Assembly: GCA_964035575.1 (NCBI GenBank)
Contig: OZ037842.1
Coordinates: forward strand, 1,240,001 to 1,304,000
Direction: 5' to 3'
DNA: 64,000 nucleotides
Origin: Rhynchopus sp. YZ270_cl-10
Lineage: Eukaryota; Euglenozoa; Diplonemea; Diplonemida; Diplonemidae
Below are positions 52,501 through 63,850 of this stretch, piece after piece. A model generated the notes under the pieces. It made no database searches and had not been told where the DNA came from. It worked only from the letters and a program-made list of their open reading frames with translations. The position numbers and the translations under genes were made by a program. Position 1 is the stretch's first letter. Every line of letters starts with the position of its first letter.

Positions 52501-55500
52501 GTAGGTGTCGGGGGGTTGCGTCGTTTCTGCTTTCAGCTCGAGCTGCGTCAGATACAGGTCACCTTTTTGCGCGATGCAGCAGGGACTGGCCTGCAGCAGA
52601 TCGGGGAGCGTCTTGCCACTCTGTGGGGGCTGGTGGACAGCAGCGGCGTGCCTCTGAGTCAGGCGGTGCGGGTGGCGAACCTGCGGCTGCAGGCGTTTCC
52701 GCACAACGGGCTGCGGCTGCTTGCGCCGTCTGTGGCGACGTTTGATTTGGTTCCGTCTCAGCCGGAGGCGCTTGTGGTCACTTATACTGTAGCAGGTGCG
52801 AAGGGGGGTGCAAACGCTTCCGACATCATGCGTCTGTCCCTCCCTGCACACCAGAACACCGGTGTCGTCTTCCAGCTCCTTGCCGACGTGCACGTGAATG
52901 CAGACGTGCAGGCACCCACCGCAGGCAAAAAGCAGTGCATCATCCTCGCCTGGTCCGTCTACCTCCCCGCTGTGCAGGGCCTCCGCACACTCGACTCGAG
53001 AGACCTGATAAAGGTCAACATGCTCAAAGGCCCCTTCACCTCGCTCAACGGCGACGTCGTCACAGACGCACTACAAGAAAAGAAGACTCAGCAGATCCGT
53101 GGGTTCACAGAAAGTGTCGTGAAGTTGGAGTTCCAATCCGAAATCTCGGCGTCTCCTGAGAGCAGGCTACAGGCAGAGCAGCGGCAGAAACTGTTGCAGG
53201 ACAAGAAACGGGACAGGCTGCGGGAAAAGCACGAGCTTGAGCGCACACGTCGTGAGAGCAAGGCGAACAAGTCGCAGCACCATCGGACGTGGAGTGCCAA
53301 CTCTACTCCAAGGGACAAACATAGTCCGGCTCAGGTGACACGCGAGACTTCATCGAAAGAGCGACTGCAGGATGGCCCCGTTCCGCCCTCAGCCCCTGTG
53401 AAACACTTGACCCCCACCGGACGTATCACAGACGACGGATACGAGCACAAGGCGTATTGCAACGGGACATGCGGCAAGAAGTGCAACTTTGACGTGCCAC
53501 GCAAGATCGAGCCCTCCTACCCATACCCGCCACAAGACATCCGCGTCGTCACCGTCGAACCAGACGCGCTCTTCCTCACCCCACACCACTGCGTCCAGCC
53601 CTCCGACCACAAGATGCTGGAGGCCTACCACTTCACCAAACCGCTCGCCTCCCAACCCCCTTCCACCTATTCCGACAAGGTCCCGATGCTGAACTCTATT
53701 ATCAACATTGAGTTTCAGGCGCTTCTTTCGCCTTCTTTGGATTGCCCGCCTCGGATTTTCTTTCAGTATCGGTTTAAATGCAGTGGGCACACTAAGACAC
53801 CTACGGGGGTCATCAACAAGAAGCAGGACACGATGAGCGAGTTGGGGGGGCGGATCCACCTGCTGCATAGCATGGCTGCTGGGGGACATGGGGTGAAGAA
53901 CACTATGGAGTGGCTGGTCGTGGACGAGGACGCTGCTGGGCCTGAAGCAGTAACCTCTACCCCGGAAGAGCGAGAGGCACGCCAGGCACGTGCCCTGCGG
54001 GAGCAAGAACGCTATCTCCTGGACGACACGCTCTACGTGGAAGTGTACGACGCAGACACCCTCTTCCTCTGGGGAACATGTGAAGTAGACCTTCACCCGC
54101 TCCACCGCAAGCAGAACTGCTACTCCCGCAACTTCTGCGGCGAAACCGCTGTGATCGACGCAATCCCCCTCGAGCTGGAACGCACCCCACCCGACGACAC
54201 GAAACCCCTCATGTCCCGCACCCCAGAGGTGAAGGCGGTTCTGATCTACCAGCTCCAAAACGAAGGTGTGCCTTCGCACGGTGCGGTCAGAGCTCCGAAT
54301 CTGGAATCGGTGGTGAATGCGGCGAAGAAGAAGCGACACCGTGTGGTTGCGAGGCGCTTGGTGGGGAAGGAGGAGATGCAGGAGATGATGCAGGAGGTCA
54401 AGGCAGCGTCACCGCGAGGGCGGGCAGGGTCGTTGGTCCCTGCGGGGGTGTCGCTGAGTCCGACGCACACACAGCAGCATGCGTCTGCAACCTTGCTTCA
54501 GAACATTGTCAACGAAACGGCCGGCCGCAAGTCCACTGTGGCACCCTGTGCAGCGTCCACAGCAGACGCACAGCAAGTCTACTTCAAATGCGAAGAGGCA
54601 GACGTCCCCCTGCGCCCCGGATGGTCCCTCGCCACCTCCGCCCAATGCAACCAACATCTCCAAGCCGTTGCTCGCGCGATGGACCAAACCGCAGGCAGTT
54701 GGGTCGTCTGCCAGATTGAGGATGGTGACATGAAGGGGCGTGGCTACGGGTGTGTGATCACTAAGACAGAAGAGGCACCACGGCATACGTATCGGATTGT
54801 TGCGCATGTCGGTCCGTTGGATGAGGTGGACCGCAAGCTCGTTGGTGAGTCCGAGTTAGCAGCACTGCGCCGTGCACGTTCCGACTACGTCAAGGACCAG
54901 CTGCTGCGGGATATGGCGACCAAGATGGAAGGGAAGGAGCGCCATGCAGACGGCAGTGGTGTGCGCCGCAACCAGCAAGGCGACAACAGCACCCGTGAGT
55001 TCTACGAGCTGGAGGAACGCCTTGAGGCGATAAGCCGTGTCCGCGTCAAGGGGAAGAGAAAGGAGGCCATGCTCAAGGCCCAGCTCCAAGACGCCTTGAC
55101 ACATGAAGTTACGGTCCACGTGACTACAGGGTGTGCCGCTCTGGTGGAACTCAAAGTCCTGAACCGCTTCGGAGTGGGTTATACTTATATTGCGGACGTG
55201 AGGGACGAGCCGTCCATGTCCGAGGAGCTGACCCTCATCCGCTCCCCAACGACGTGGCGCGCGTTGTGTGCGTACTCAGGGCTGCCGCCGCCGACGAACA
55301 CAACAGGGACACGCCTTCTTGCAGACCATGACGCACAGCTGTACCACGGAAGCGAAGTGCCGATCCCTGCGTCCACTGAGGTGCGCGTGCCATTCCAGTT
55401 CTTTTCGATGCAAGAGGTGATCCGACCTCGAACGATAGTGGTATACATGCGGGACAGCGATGGGACGCCACGCTGCATCTACCAGGTCAAGGTCGTCGTT

Positions 55501-56707
55501 GCGTGCAAGACAAGGGACGAGAGTGACAGCAAGCAGCCCTTCCACGTGCATCGTGAGATCACGCTTGCAGGAGTGCCAAACGAGACGTTCTGCAGGTGGA
55601 TCCCTGTCGGCATTGCTGACGACGCAGACGACGCAGGACCGCTCCCCCTGGGCGCAAAGGCAAAACGCAAGATACAAGTCCAGAACACCCGCAAGCGTCT
55701 CAAGGAGGTGCGCATATCACGCCCCTGCGCAGTCATGTCTTTCGTCGACTGGCAGACGTCCCCACAAGGCCACGTACTCCCAGTGGAGACCCTCCAGCTA
55801 CAGGCCTCCTTCCCTTCCCATCGGCAGGACGGCACATCACCGAGCGTCTTTTATGTTTTCTTTTACACCCACTCTGCGTGTCTCGTGCCCTGCCAGGTGT
55901 GGCGGGTTTTGTTGTGTCCTTGCACGGAGATTTCTGGAATTAAGCGGAACATGGGTGAGTCGAGCACAGTGCATATTCCTCTTTCTGAAGGGTGTGAAGA
56001 GTCGCGACGTGCGAAGATGAAGATTGGGTTGGGCAACGGTGTGCTTGCGCGGCATGCGGGTGACGGCGACTGGAGGATTGAGCCGAAGACGCCGTTTTAC
56101 ACTATGCAGGGCTTTGCGGTGCGGATACGTCCGACGGACGACAAGGTGCGCCGTCTGCGGCTCAATGCTGTGTATGATGAAGGCAGCGGCCGTACGTCCC
56201 TCAGGGAGCGCTACGTCCTGCTGTTCCAAGGTGTCGAGCGCAGTGGCGCCCAGCCGCAGGTTCCCCTCCCAGTCATGAAGCTTCCCTTCAAAGACTCAAA
56301 GGTCTTCAGGTGGGCCATCTCCCACACAAACTCACTGACAACACGGCATACCTTCACCTGCGTGCACGCGCCACACGGAAGCTTCACAGTCAGCCCAGCA
56401 TCAATCACACTCGAACCCCAGCAGTCGCAAGTCATCACCATCTGTTTCAAGCCTGAAATGGCTCAACTCTATGAGTTCACCCTATGGATCAACGACGAGT
56501 CTGATATCGCTGTAGGGTATGTTGTTTTAGTTGTGGCTTGGGTTTATGTGCTTTCTTGCGAATATCGCATCGCGCGTTTTGGGGTAAGTCGTTTTGAATG
56601 TTATCAATTATCAATTCCACCCTTATTATTCTGAACACAGGTATCATCGTCGTTTGTTCGATGCAGTGTCGCCCGACGCAGAGAGGCTGCAGTCCGTGCT
56701 TCTGTGA
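49540..56707 (+). CDS. NPHP4: Nephrocystin-4 (NPHP4) homologue with a long Ser/Thr/Gly-rich head, 2 exons
   Basis: NPHP4 is a scaffold of the ciliary transition zone. Exons are 49540-56516 and 56641-56707, with a GTATG...CAG intron, giving 2347 residues against about 1430 in animals. Residues 1 to about 390 are almost only Ser, Thr, Gly and Ala, and a second such patch lies near 600-637. The family part starts near 690. Alignable blocks include LTLYAGSPQALQHL (about 877; human LRLYHGTPRALLHP), LYVEVYDADTLFLWGTCEVD (about 1497; human [20 protein letters not shown]), LTLIRSPTTWRAL, and the last Ig-like domain with HTFTCVHAPHGSFTVSP...EFTLWINDESD. Basic coiled coils lie near 1210-1245. The start follows an AG at 49526-49527. 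The low-complexity head has no stop in about 390 codons and joins the family part in one frame. Confidence 0.88.
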
Positions 56708-57738
56708 AAATGAAAATAAAGTTCGTTAGATTTCGTTTAGTGTAGACCCCTTTTTTTTTACAAGCTTCCATTCAATTTTTGAAACTGGGGGGAGGCAATA
56801 GATAGATACATTTCCCAAAAACAAGAACCAAAAATTAAAAACAAACAATACCTTGCCTTTTAAGCCTGCTCTTTTTTATACGTCGGAAATGGGCAGAATC
56901 CCTTTGATTTTGATGAGTTTGTGTGAAATGTTGCTCCTTTTCCACACGTATTGGTCAAGGTACAGAGACAGTGGCCGAAGGGTGTTGGTCGACAACTTCT
57001 TCTTGCTTGGGAAACAGGCAGTTGAAAATGGATTACATGCGCGGATATATTTTCATGTGTTTTTTTCAGCTGTTCCGTTCGAAAGATCTGCTCAAAATCT
57101 TTCAATTGCGGCCAGGTACGATCAAAAGTATGCATTGTATCGTATTTTACCTATGGGAGAGACAAGCACTACAAGCCACAAAAACGGCCTCGGTCCGTAA
57201 AGGGTAGTCAAACATTGGCAAGAGGAAATAGAACCAACGGAAGGTGTGTTCCTGCAAATTGTTATTCGACCAGTATGTTTCACGCACTCGCGAATTGTGC
57301 AACAGATTTGCGGGGCGATAAACGAATAACGTTGTTTTCTTCTCTTTGTTTTATCTTGATTTACCTGCCATTGTTTTCTTTGTGTTAGGCTGGCCCCTCT
57401 ATTGTAAAACAAGTTCAAAGAAGTTATGCTTCACTCAAACACGAAACTTTTTATTTTCTTTTTATCACGCTCTCTAAATATTTTGCACCTCTCGCACACC
57501 TGTCACATTTGCACGGGGCTGTTTGACTTCGTGAACAATTGACACGTGCTTCAAATTTCAAACACACTGCATGCCCGTCCAGATGTACATGATCTGTGAA
57601 CTGGAAGGTGTGCCTGTATCGCCCCTAGCTCTAACGAGAGTAAACCCTTGCAAATGGTGTACACTTTGCAGTCACGTAACCCCCTCCCTGCACCACACAA
57701 CAAATATAGATCCTCCCTCAGAAGCAACGCATAAAACA
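56708..57738. other. Intergenic spacer
   Basis: One kb without a recognisable gene. Frames of about 90-115 codons at 56853-57207 lack protein features and have no acceptor tract. A CTCCCTCAG at 57713-57721 precedes the next start. Confidence 0.55.
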
Positions 57739-60618
57739 ATGTTGCGTGTATGTGTGGCGGTGCTGCTGTGCGTGAGCGTGGACGTAACCACTGCGTTCCT
57801 GCCAGCGACAGAGGAAACGCTTGTCCCGGGATTACAATACTACTGTCCGGTGATCACTGACATTAGTGATGATTCTGGGAGACTGACAGCTCCGAGCCAC
57901 ACGGGTGCATACGACCGGTGCTGGCACATTGAGTGCAACAGGCTGGTTTACATCAATTTCTTGTACCTTCAATTACGCTATTCCTACCTCGACCTTTACC
58001 ACTCCATCGATGGCGTGGACTACAAGTTCACGGTAGAATACAACGAGTTCAGTGATATTCCCGAAGCCGAAGTTGTTATGAATGGTTCGGTCATGCTGCA
58101 TTTGAGAGCAGGCGTAGCCAAGGCAACGTTTGATCTCGACTATTGGTGTAAGGCTCCACCTACCACAGAGGCACCACCAACACTGGTACCACCAACACCT
58201 ATCCCGGGTATGTCCTTCGCCTGCCAGGAGCGCACGGACCTGAATAATGCTGCTGGGAAGGTGACTTACGCGAACAACACGGGTTCTGTTGTGTGTTGGC
58301 ATATTGTGTGCGACACGTCTGTTGCGATCACGTTCACATCCTTCAGACTGCAAGACTCCGCGTTGTACCTATACAACACGAGCGATGGTGTGGACTACAG
58401 TTTGGACACAATCTTATACAATAACGATAGTACTCCTGAAGCTATTGTGCTGAACGGTTCGGCTTTTTTGCAGTTATCAAACCCGTCTTCACATACCTCA
58501 ATGTTTGAACTCGACTATGTGTGTTTAAGTCCAACTCCACAACCAACCACTGAGGCGCCACCAACACTTGCACCAGGTGTGAAATACATCTGTGAAGAGT
58601 ACACTGACTTGACCAATACTGCTGGGAACGTGACGTACGAGAATAACGCTTCTGCTGTGTGCTGGCACATTGAGTGCAGCACATCTGTCATGATCACTTT
58701 CACAGCCGCCAGGCTGCAAGAAAACGTTTTGTACCTCTACAACACGAGCGATGGTGTGGACTACAGTTTGTACACAATCTTATACTACACTAGTTTTCCT
58801 GTCGGTCCTATTGTGCTGAACGGTTCGGCTTTTTTGCAGATCTCAAGTCCGTATGGAGGTCCCGCAAGCTTTGAACTCGACTATGTGTGTTTAAGTCCAA
58901 CTCCACAACCAGCCACTGAGGCGCCACCAACACTTGCACCAGGTGTGAAATACATCTGTGAAGAGTATACTGACTTGACCAATACTGCTGGGAACGTGAC
59001 GTACGAGAATAACGCTTCCGCTGTGTGTTGGCACATTGAGTGCAGCACATCTGTCATGATCACTTTCACAGCCGCCAGGCTGCAAGAAAACGTTTTGTAC
59101 CTCTACAACACGAGCGATGGTGTGGACTACAGTTTGTACACAATCTTATACTACACTAGTTTTCCTGTCGGTCCTATTGTGCTGAACGGTTCGGCTTTTT
59201 TGCAGATCTCAAGCCCTTATGGAGGTCCCGCAAGCTTTGAACTCGACTATGTGTGTTTAAGTCCAACTCCACAACCAGCCACTGAGGCGCCACCAACACT
59301 TGCACCAGGTGTGAAATACATCTGTGAAGAGTACACTGACTTGACCAATACTGCTGGGAACGTGACGTACGAGAATAACGCTTCTGCTGTGTGCTGGCAC
59401 ATTGAGTGCAGCACATCTGTCATGATCACTTTCACAGCCGCCAGGCTGCAAGAAAACGTTTTGTACCTCTACAACACGAGCGATGGTGTGGACTACAGTT
59501 TGTACACAATCTTATACTACACTAGTTTTCCTGTCGGTCCTATTGTGCTGAACGGTTCGGCTTTTTTGCAGATCTCAAGCCCTTATGGAGGTCCCGCAAG
59601 CTTTGAACTCGACTATGTGTGTTTAAGTCCAACTCCACAGCCAACGACTGAGTCGCCACCAACACTTGCACCAGGTGTGGCACACACGTGTCAAAACCAC
59701 ACTGACCTGAACGAAACTGCTGGGAAGGTGGACTTTGTCAGCAGCATGGCCATCAAAGTGGAATGCTGGTACATTGAATGCGACAAGTCCGTCATGATCA
59801 CGTTCACGACTCTTTCATTGGAAAACTGGGCGTTCTTGGAGCTCTTCAGTTCAGAGTCTGAGAACGGCACCATACACTACACCCCTGAGAGGATTATCTC
59901 GCATTCGGACAGCACGGGTAGTGGTTTTGTGCTGAACGGTCCGGCCTTGGTGCAATTCGTACAGAATTATGGTCTTGGTGAGAATGATGCTTCGAAGGTC
60001 GGGTTCAACTACATGTGTATTGGGAGTCCACAGCCGGCCACAGAGGCGCCACCAACACTTGCACCAGGTGTGGAGTACGTGTGTCAAAACCACGCTGACC
60101 TGAAGGATACTTCCGGGAAGGTGTCCTACGTGAACCATGAGGCAAACAACACGGCGTGCTGGCACATTGAATGTGACAAGTCTGTTGCGATCACCTTCTC
60201 GTACATGCAGGTCTACGCACAGTCGTTCTTGTACCTGTACAGTTCAGGGAGCACCTCAGGGAGTGCCACACACTACACCCTGGAGAAGGTGCTGTTCTCG
60301 CCCGCTGCTTCTACGGGTGTTGAATATCTGCTGGATGGTTCGGCCTTGATGCAGTTCAGAAGCGACACTCATGCGGGGAGGACGGAACTTGATTTCGAGT
60401 ACGTGTGTCAGAGTGCAGACAAGGACGACGGTGGGCACTCCACGTGGCCGTACGTTGTTTTCCCTGTGGTGGGTGTGCTCTCCCTTGCTCTTGGCGTGGT
60501 CGCACTGCTGAAGTCAGGTGTCTTCAAGGCAAAGGTGTCGAAGTCTTCTCTCAAGGACGGCGTCAACAATAACGAGGGTGCCTCAGTGGGCATGCTTGAG
60601 GAGTCACCCGTGATGTAG
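57739..60618 (+). CDS. Type I surface protein with seven CUB-like repeats (959 aa)
   Basis: This is a single exon. The start at 57739, 17 nt after a CTCCCTCAG acceptor, gives a signal peptide (MLRVCVAVLLCVSVDVTTA); longer frames upstream lack one. Seven repeats of about 120 residues follow. Each starts Y.C...TDL...AGKVTY, contains CWHIECD(K/T)S(V)MITF, a LYLYNTSDGVDY strand and WELDYVC-like ends, with four conserved cysteines, resembling CUB domains. Repeats are joined by PTTEAPPTLAPG linkers, and NxT/S glycosylation sites are frequent. Repeats 3-5 (58504-59601, period 366 nt) are nearly identical in DNA. A membrane helix (about 904-925, YVVFPVVGVLSLALGVVALL) and a short basic cytosolic tail end the protein. 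It is probably a cell-surface adhesin or receptor; the ligand is unknown. Confidence 0.85.
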   Translation: MLRVCVAVLLCVSVDVTTAFLPATEETLVPGLQYYCPVITDISDDSGRLTAPSHTGAYDRCWHIECNRLVYINFLYLQLRYSYLDLYHSIDGVDYKFTVEYNEFSDIPEAEVVMNGSVMLHLRAGVAKATFDLDYWCKAPPTTEAPPTLVPPTPIPGMSFACQERTDLNNAAGKVTYANNTGSVVCWHIVCDTSVAITFTSFRLQDSALYLYNTSDGVDYSLDTILYNNDSTPEAIVLNGSAFLQLSNPSSHTSMFELDYVCLSPTPQPTTEAPPTLAPGVKYICEEYTDLTNTAGNVTYENNASAVCWHIECSTSVMITFTAARLQENVLYLYNTSDGVDYSLYTILYYTSFPVGPIVLNGSAFLQISSPYGGPASFELDYVCLSPTPQPATEAPPTLAPGVKYICEEYTDLTNTAGNVTYENNASAVCWHIECSTSVMITFTAARLQENVLYLYNTSDGVDYSLYTILYYTSFPVGPIVLNGSAFLQISSPYGGPASFELDYVCLSPTPQPATEAPPTLAPGVKYICEEYTDLTNTAGNVTYENNASAVCWHIECSTSVMITFTAARLQENVLYLYNTSDGVDYSLYTILYYTSFPVGPIVLNGSAFLQISSPYGGPASFELDYVCLSPTPQPTTESPPTLAPGVAHTCQNHTDLNETAGKVDFVSSMAIKVECWYIECDKSVMITFTTLSLENWAFLELFSSESENGTIHYTPERIISHSDSTGSGFVLNGPALVQFVQNYGLGENDASKVGFNYMCIGSPQPATEAPPTLAPGVEYVCQNHADLKDTSGKVSYVNHEANNTACWHIECDKSVAITFSYMQVYAQSFLYLYSSGSTSGSATHYTLEKVLFSPAASTGVEYLLDGSALMQFRSDTHAGRTELDFEYVCQSADKDDGGHSTWPYVVFPVVGVLSLALGVVALLKSGVFKAKVSKSSLKDGVNNNEGASVGMLEESPVM
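58504..59601 (+). repeat. Three nearly identical 366-bp tandem repeats within the CUB-like gene
   Basis: Units 58504-58869, 58870-59235 and 59236-59601 differ at only a handful of positions, some silent. Each encodes one linker plus one CUB-like domain. Outer repeats of the same gene are far more diverged, so these three arose or were homogenised recently. Confidence 0.9.
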
Positions 60619-60886
60619 GAAAGCCATTTCTCAAACGGAGCTGGGTGTGTGGAGTGGTTCTCCTTTGGAGAGTGTTCTGCACAGGTTTGGCCCTTTAGAT
60701 TGTCAACAGCGCGTTTCAAGTTTTCCTTTTAGTTTTCAGGAGACTTTCTCTAGTTGAGGGGTCTGCGGTATCTGAGGCATGTTTAGTGTTTTATGTTTGG
60801 GTCAGACCAAGGGTGACTGTGCCTTGCCACTCACGGGGATGAAATGTGCCGTCCACGTCTACTACTTTGTCCTCAGGGTACTTGCG

Positions 60887-60975
60887 CTTTCATCCGGATG
60901 GTTGCCATCGTACGTGGTTCAGTCGGAGGTGCCTGTACGGTGGACTCCCATTTTTTTTTTTTTTTGAGTGCCTGT
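60887..60975 (+). repeat. CATCCGGATG structured repeat, third copy
   Basis: GCGCTTTCATCCGGATGGTT then GCCATCG, then TCAGTCGGAGGTGCCTGTAC and a T-run. It is closest to the copy in the proteasome intron. Confidence 0.6.
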
Positions 60976-61731
60976 CAACGGGTGCTTATTACTCTAAAAC
61001 CCCCTCCCCCCCATTTTTGTACCTTCTGTTTTCGGGGCACTCAGAAACCCCTGTAGCACCGGAGGGGTAATCACTACGTGCCTGTACAGTACTCACCCAG
61101 TCGCAAAGACGTCTGTTGCAGTGTTCAGCACCTGCACTGATACAAATCTTGGATTTGGTGATGTTGTGCATTGGCATTTTTGATAATGTTGTCATTTTTT
61201 GTTTTATTAGTATTTGTCATGATTGGGGGGGTGAGGAATCTGTCCTCACTCTTCTTTCCTTGTGAGGTGGTCTCTCAGCCTTTCCGATGAGGGCACCTTT
61301 ATTTTCCTGCGGGGAAGAGGCTTTTTTTTTTTTTTTACTGGTTTTCTTCCTTGCTTTCGTATTTTTTGTTTTCTGTATCTATGTGGATCCCCCCCAGTGA
61401 ACCGTTTGGGACCCCGCTCTGCCGTGGCAGTCGTGGTTAGCGTTGTCATGTTTGTCTGTAGCACACAAGTAAGAAGAGAGACTCTAGGTCTCATTGGCGT
61501 CTGTTTCTCAAAAGTTTGGTTGTTGTTCTACTCTTGTGGGTTGCCGTTAAACGGAAGCGCCTCCCCATTTACCACGAAAATCGGGGGGAACATACAGGCT
61601 GCACAGATCTCCCCCCACTATGTGGCAGTCGAGCCTTGTTACGTGGCTCCCTGGCCTGACTGCGAACTCCGCGCAACCTCACACGAGGTTAACCACGGAG
61701 TCAAAAGGAAAAAGAAAATATGATAAACAAA

Positions 61732-61781
61732 AATTTATAAAGTGCGCCCAAGCCCCCCGGGGCCTGGGCACTTTATAAATT
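61732..61781. repeat. Long perfect-ended hairpin with a CCCCGGGG-type core
   Basis: AATTTATAAAGTGC at 61732-61745 pairs exactly with GCACTTTATAAATT at 61768-61781. The GC-rich inner part (GCCCAAGCCCC against CCGGGGCCTGGG) also pairs. It lies about 1.1 kb past the last gene, at the edge of the repeat zone. It may be a small foldback element or a structured signal. Confidence 0.8.
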
Positions 61782-62042
61782 AAAAGGAAAATCAATGATT
61801 TGTTTGGTGTGAACCGTTGTACGCGGTACAACCGCGGGAGACATACGGGCGAACCACGGGGAATTTGGAGGGGGTACCCCTTTTTATTTTTATTTTTCCC
61901 GTTTTTTGGTGTTTACTCTCACGGTGGTAAGGGTCACACAGAGTCACGGTTCTAACAGAGCGGGGTCGCAAAATTTTCTAATGCGCTGAATTATCCCAAA
62001 AAAGTGGTTTTCTCGGGGAAAATTTTTTTTCAACCCCTACAG

Positions 62043-62397
62043 ACTGTACTGTACTGTACTGTACTGTACTGTACTGTACTGTACTGTACTGTACTGTACT
62101 GTACTGTACTGTACTGTACTGTACTGTACTGTACTGTACTGTACTGTACTGTACTGTACTGTACTGTACTGTACTGTACTGTACTGTACTGTACTGTACT
62201 GTACTGTACTGTACTGTACTGTACTGTACTGTACTGTACTGTACTGTACTGTACTGTACTGTACTGTACTGTACTGTACTGTACTGTACTGTACTGTACT
62301 GTACTGTACTGTACTGTACTGTACTGTACTGTACTGTACTGTACTGTACTGTACTGTACTGTACTGTACTGTACTGTACTGTACTGTACTGTACTGT
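62043..62397. repeat. Pentanucleotide array (ACTGT)n, about 71 copies
   Basis: A pure array of about 355 bp. It grades at its right end into three copies of the 9-mer ACTGTG(T/T)(G/A)T, showing that the 5-mer and the neighbouring 9-mer array are related. Confidence 0.95.
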
Positions 62398-62419
62398 GTG
62401 TACTGTGTATACTGTGTAT

Positions 62420-63107
62420 CATACAATGCAACGAGGCCGGGTACGCCTGAAAATACTCATATCTGGAAAACATATCTGAGGCGTACTCGGGATTAGTTAC
62501 GTTTAAGTACGCCTCAGGCACGCCTGAGTATATATCAACGCATACTTGCGTTCCAGGCGCCTGGTGTGTATTTATTCCCCGCAAAAAGGGCCTCTGATCC
62601 ATTTCCGGAGCGATCTGAAAAAAGTCCGGGGTCGGACAATTTTTTTAGCAAAAAGTGCGTGACTTTAAGTTTGTACCAAAAATCAGGGGAAAGTATACCC
62701 GGTTTCATATTTCTGCTGATATATAAAAATTATGCACAGGTCATCACGTTTCTAAGTCATGCCATGTATTTCCCCCGCCCCCTGAAATGTGCTGAAATCA
62801 ACTTTCGGTGTCCTGCTGAGAAAATTGCGGGTCGCAAGATATTTTTAGTGGAAAAATATCATGGTTACCAGAGGCACATTTTTCATCGTGCGACCCCGCA
62901 TTTGAAAGATTTTGCTACCTCTGAATCGAAACCCACAAAATTTGGGGGGAAATACTTTTTTGTTCATGACAAAAATGCTGGTAAGAAATATACTCAGGCG
63001 TGCCTGAGGCGTACTTAAACGTAACTAATCCCGAGTACGCCTCAGGCACGCCTGAGTATTTATTTTCAGGCCTTGGCGAGACCGACTCGGCCTCGTTGCA
63101 TTGTATG
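62420..63107. mobile_element. 688-bp inverted-repeat DNA element with 6-bp target duplication GTGTAT
   Basis: The outer ends CATACAATGCAACGAGGCCG and its reverse complement bound the element. Inner arms 62477-62533 and 62988-63044 are a perfect 57-bp inverted repeat, and interrupted homology continues between outer and inner parts. GTGTAT flanks both sides (62414-62419 and 63108-63113), consistent with insertion into the ACTGTGTAT array. No transposase was recognised in the roughly 450-bp interior, so it is probably non-autonomous. Confidence 0.85.
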
Positions 63108-63576
63108 GTGTATACTGTGTATACTGTGTATACTGTGTATACTGTGTATACTGTGTATACTGTGTATACTGTGTATACTGTGTATACTGTGTATACTGTG
63201 TATACTGTGTATACTGTGTATACTGTGTATACTGTGTATACTGTGTATACTGTGTATACTGTGTATACTGTGTATACTGTGTATACTGTGTATACTGTGT
63301 ATACTGTGTATACTGTGTATACTGTGTATACTGTGTATACTGTGTATACTGTGTATACTGTGTATACTGTGTATACTGTGTATACTGTGTATACTGTGTA
63401 TACTGTGTATACTGTGTATACTGTGTATACTGTGTATACTGTGTATACTGTGTATACTGTGTATACTGTGTATACTGTGTATACTGTGTATACTGTGTAT
63501 ACTGTGTATACTGTGTATACTGTGTATACTGTGTATACTGTGTATACTGTGTATACTGTGTATACTGTGTATACTC
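63108..63576. repeat. 9-bp array (ACTGTGTAT)n, about 52 copies
   Basis: This is a pure tandem array. The same unit appears to the left of the inverted-repeat element (62392-62419), so the element interrupts one array. Confidence 0.95.
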
Positions 63577-63602
63577 ACAATTATCGCATTAATCAATTAT
63601 CG

Positions 63603-63850
63603 CAGTGTGTACAGTGTGTACAGTGTGTACAGTGTGTACAGTGTGTACAGTGTGTACAGTGTGTACAGTGTGTACAGTGTGTACAGTGTGTACAGTGTGT
63701 ACAGTGTGTACAGTGTGTACAGTGTGTACAGTGTGTACAGTGTGTACAGTGTGTACAGTGTGTACAGTGTGTACAGTGTGTACAGTGTGTACAGTGTGTA
63801 CAGTGTGTACAGTGTGTACAGTGTGTACAGTGTGTACAGTGTGTACAGTG
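63603..63850. repeat. 9-bp array (TACAGTGTG)n, about 27 copies
   Basis: On the minus strand the unit reads ACTGTACAC, which shares the ACTGT core with the two preceding arrays but in the opposite orientation. A 27-bp non-repeat spacer (CACAATTATCGC...) separates it from the previous array. Confidence 0.95.

Noticed and set aside
61262-61723. 153-codon open frame
   Set aside because: It lies in a gene-poor area, is rich in Phe from T-runs and lacks an acceptor tract or recognisable motifs.
62043-63850. Possible CRISPR-like regular repeats
   Set aside because: Units are 5 or 9 bp with no spacers, in a spliced nuclear genome.
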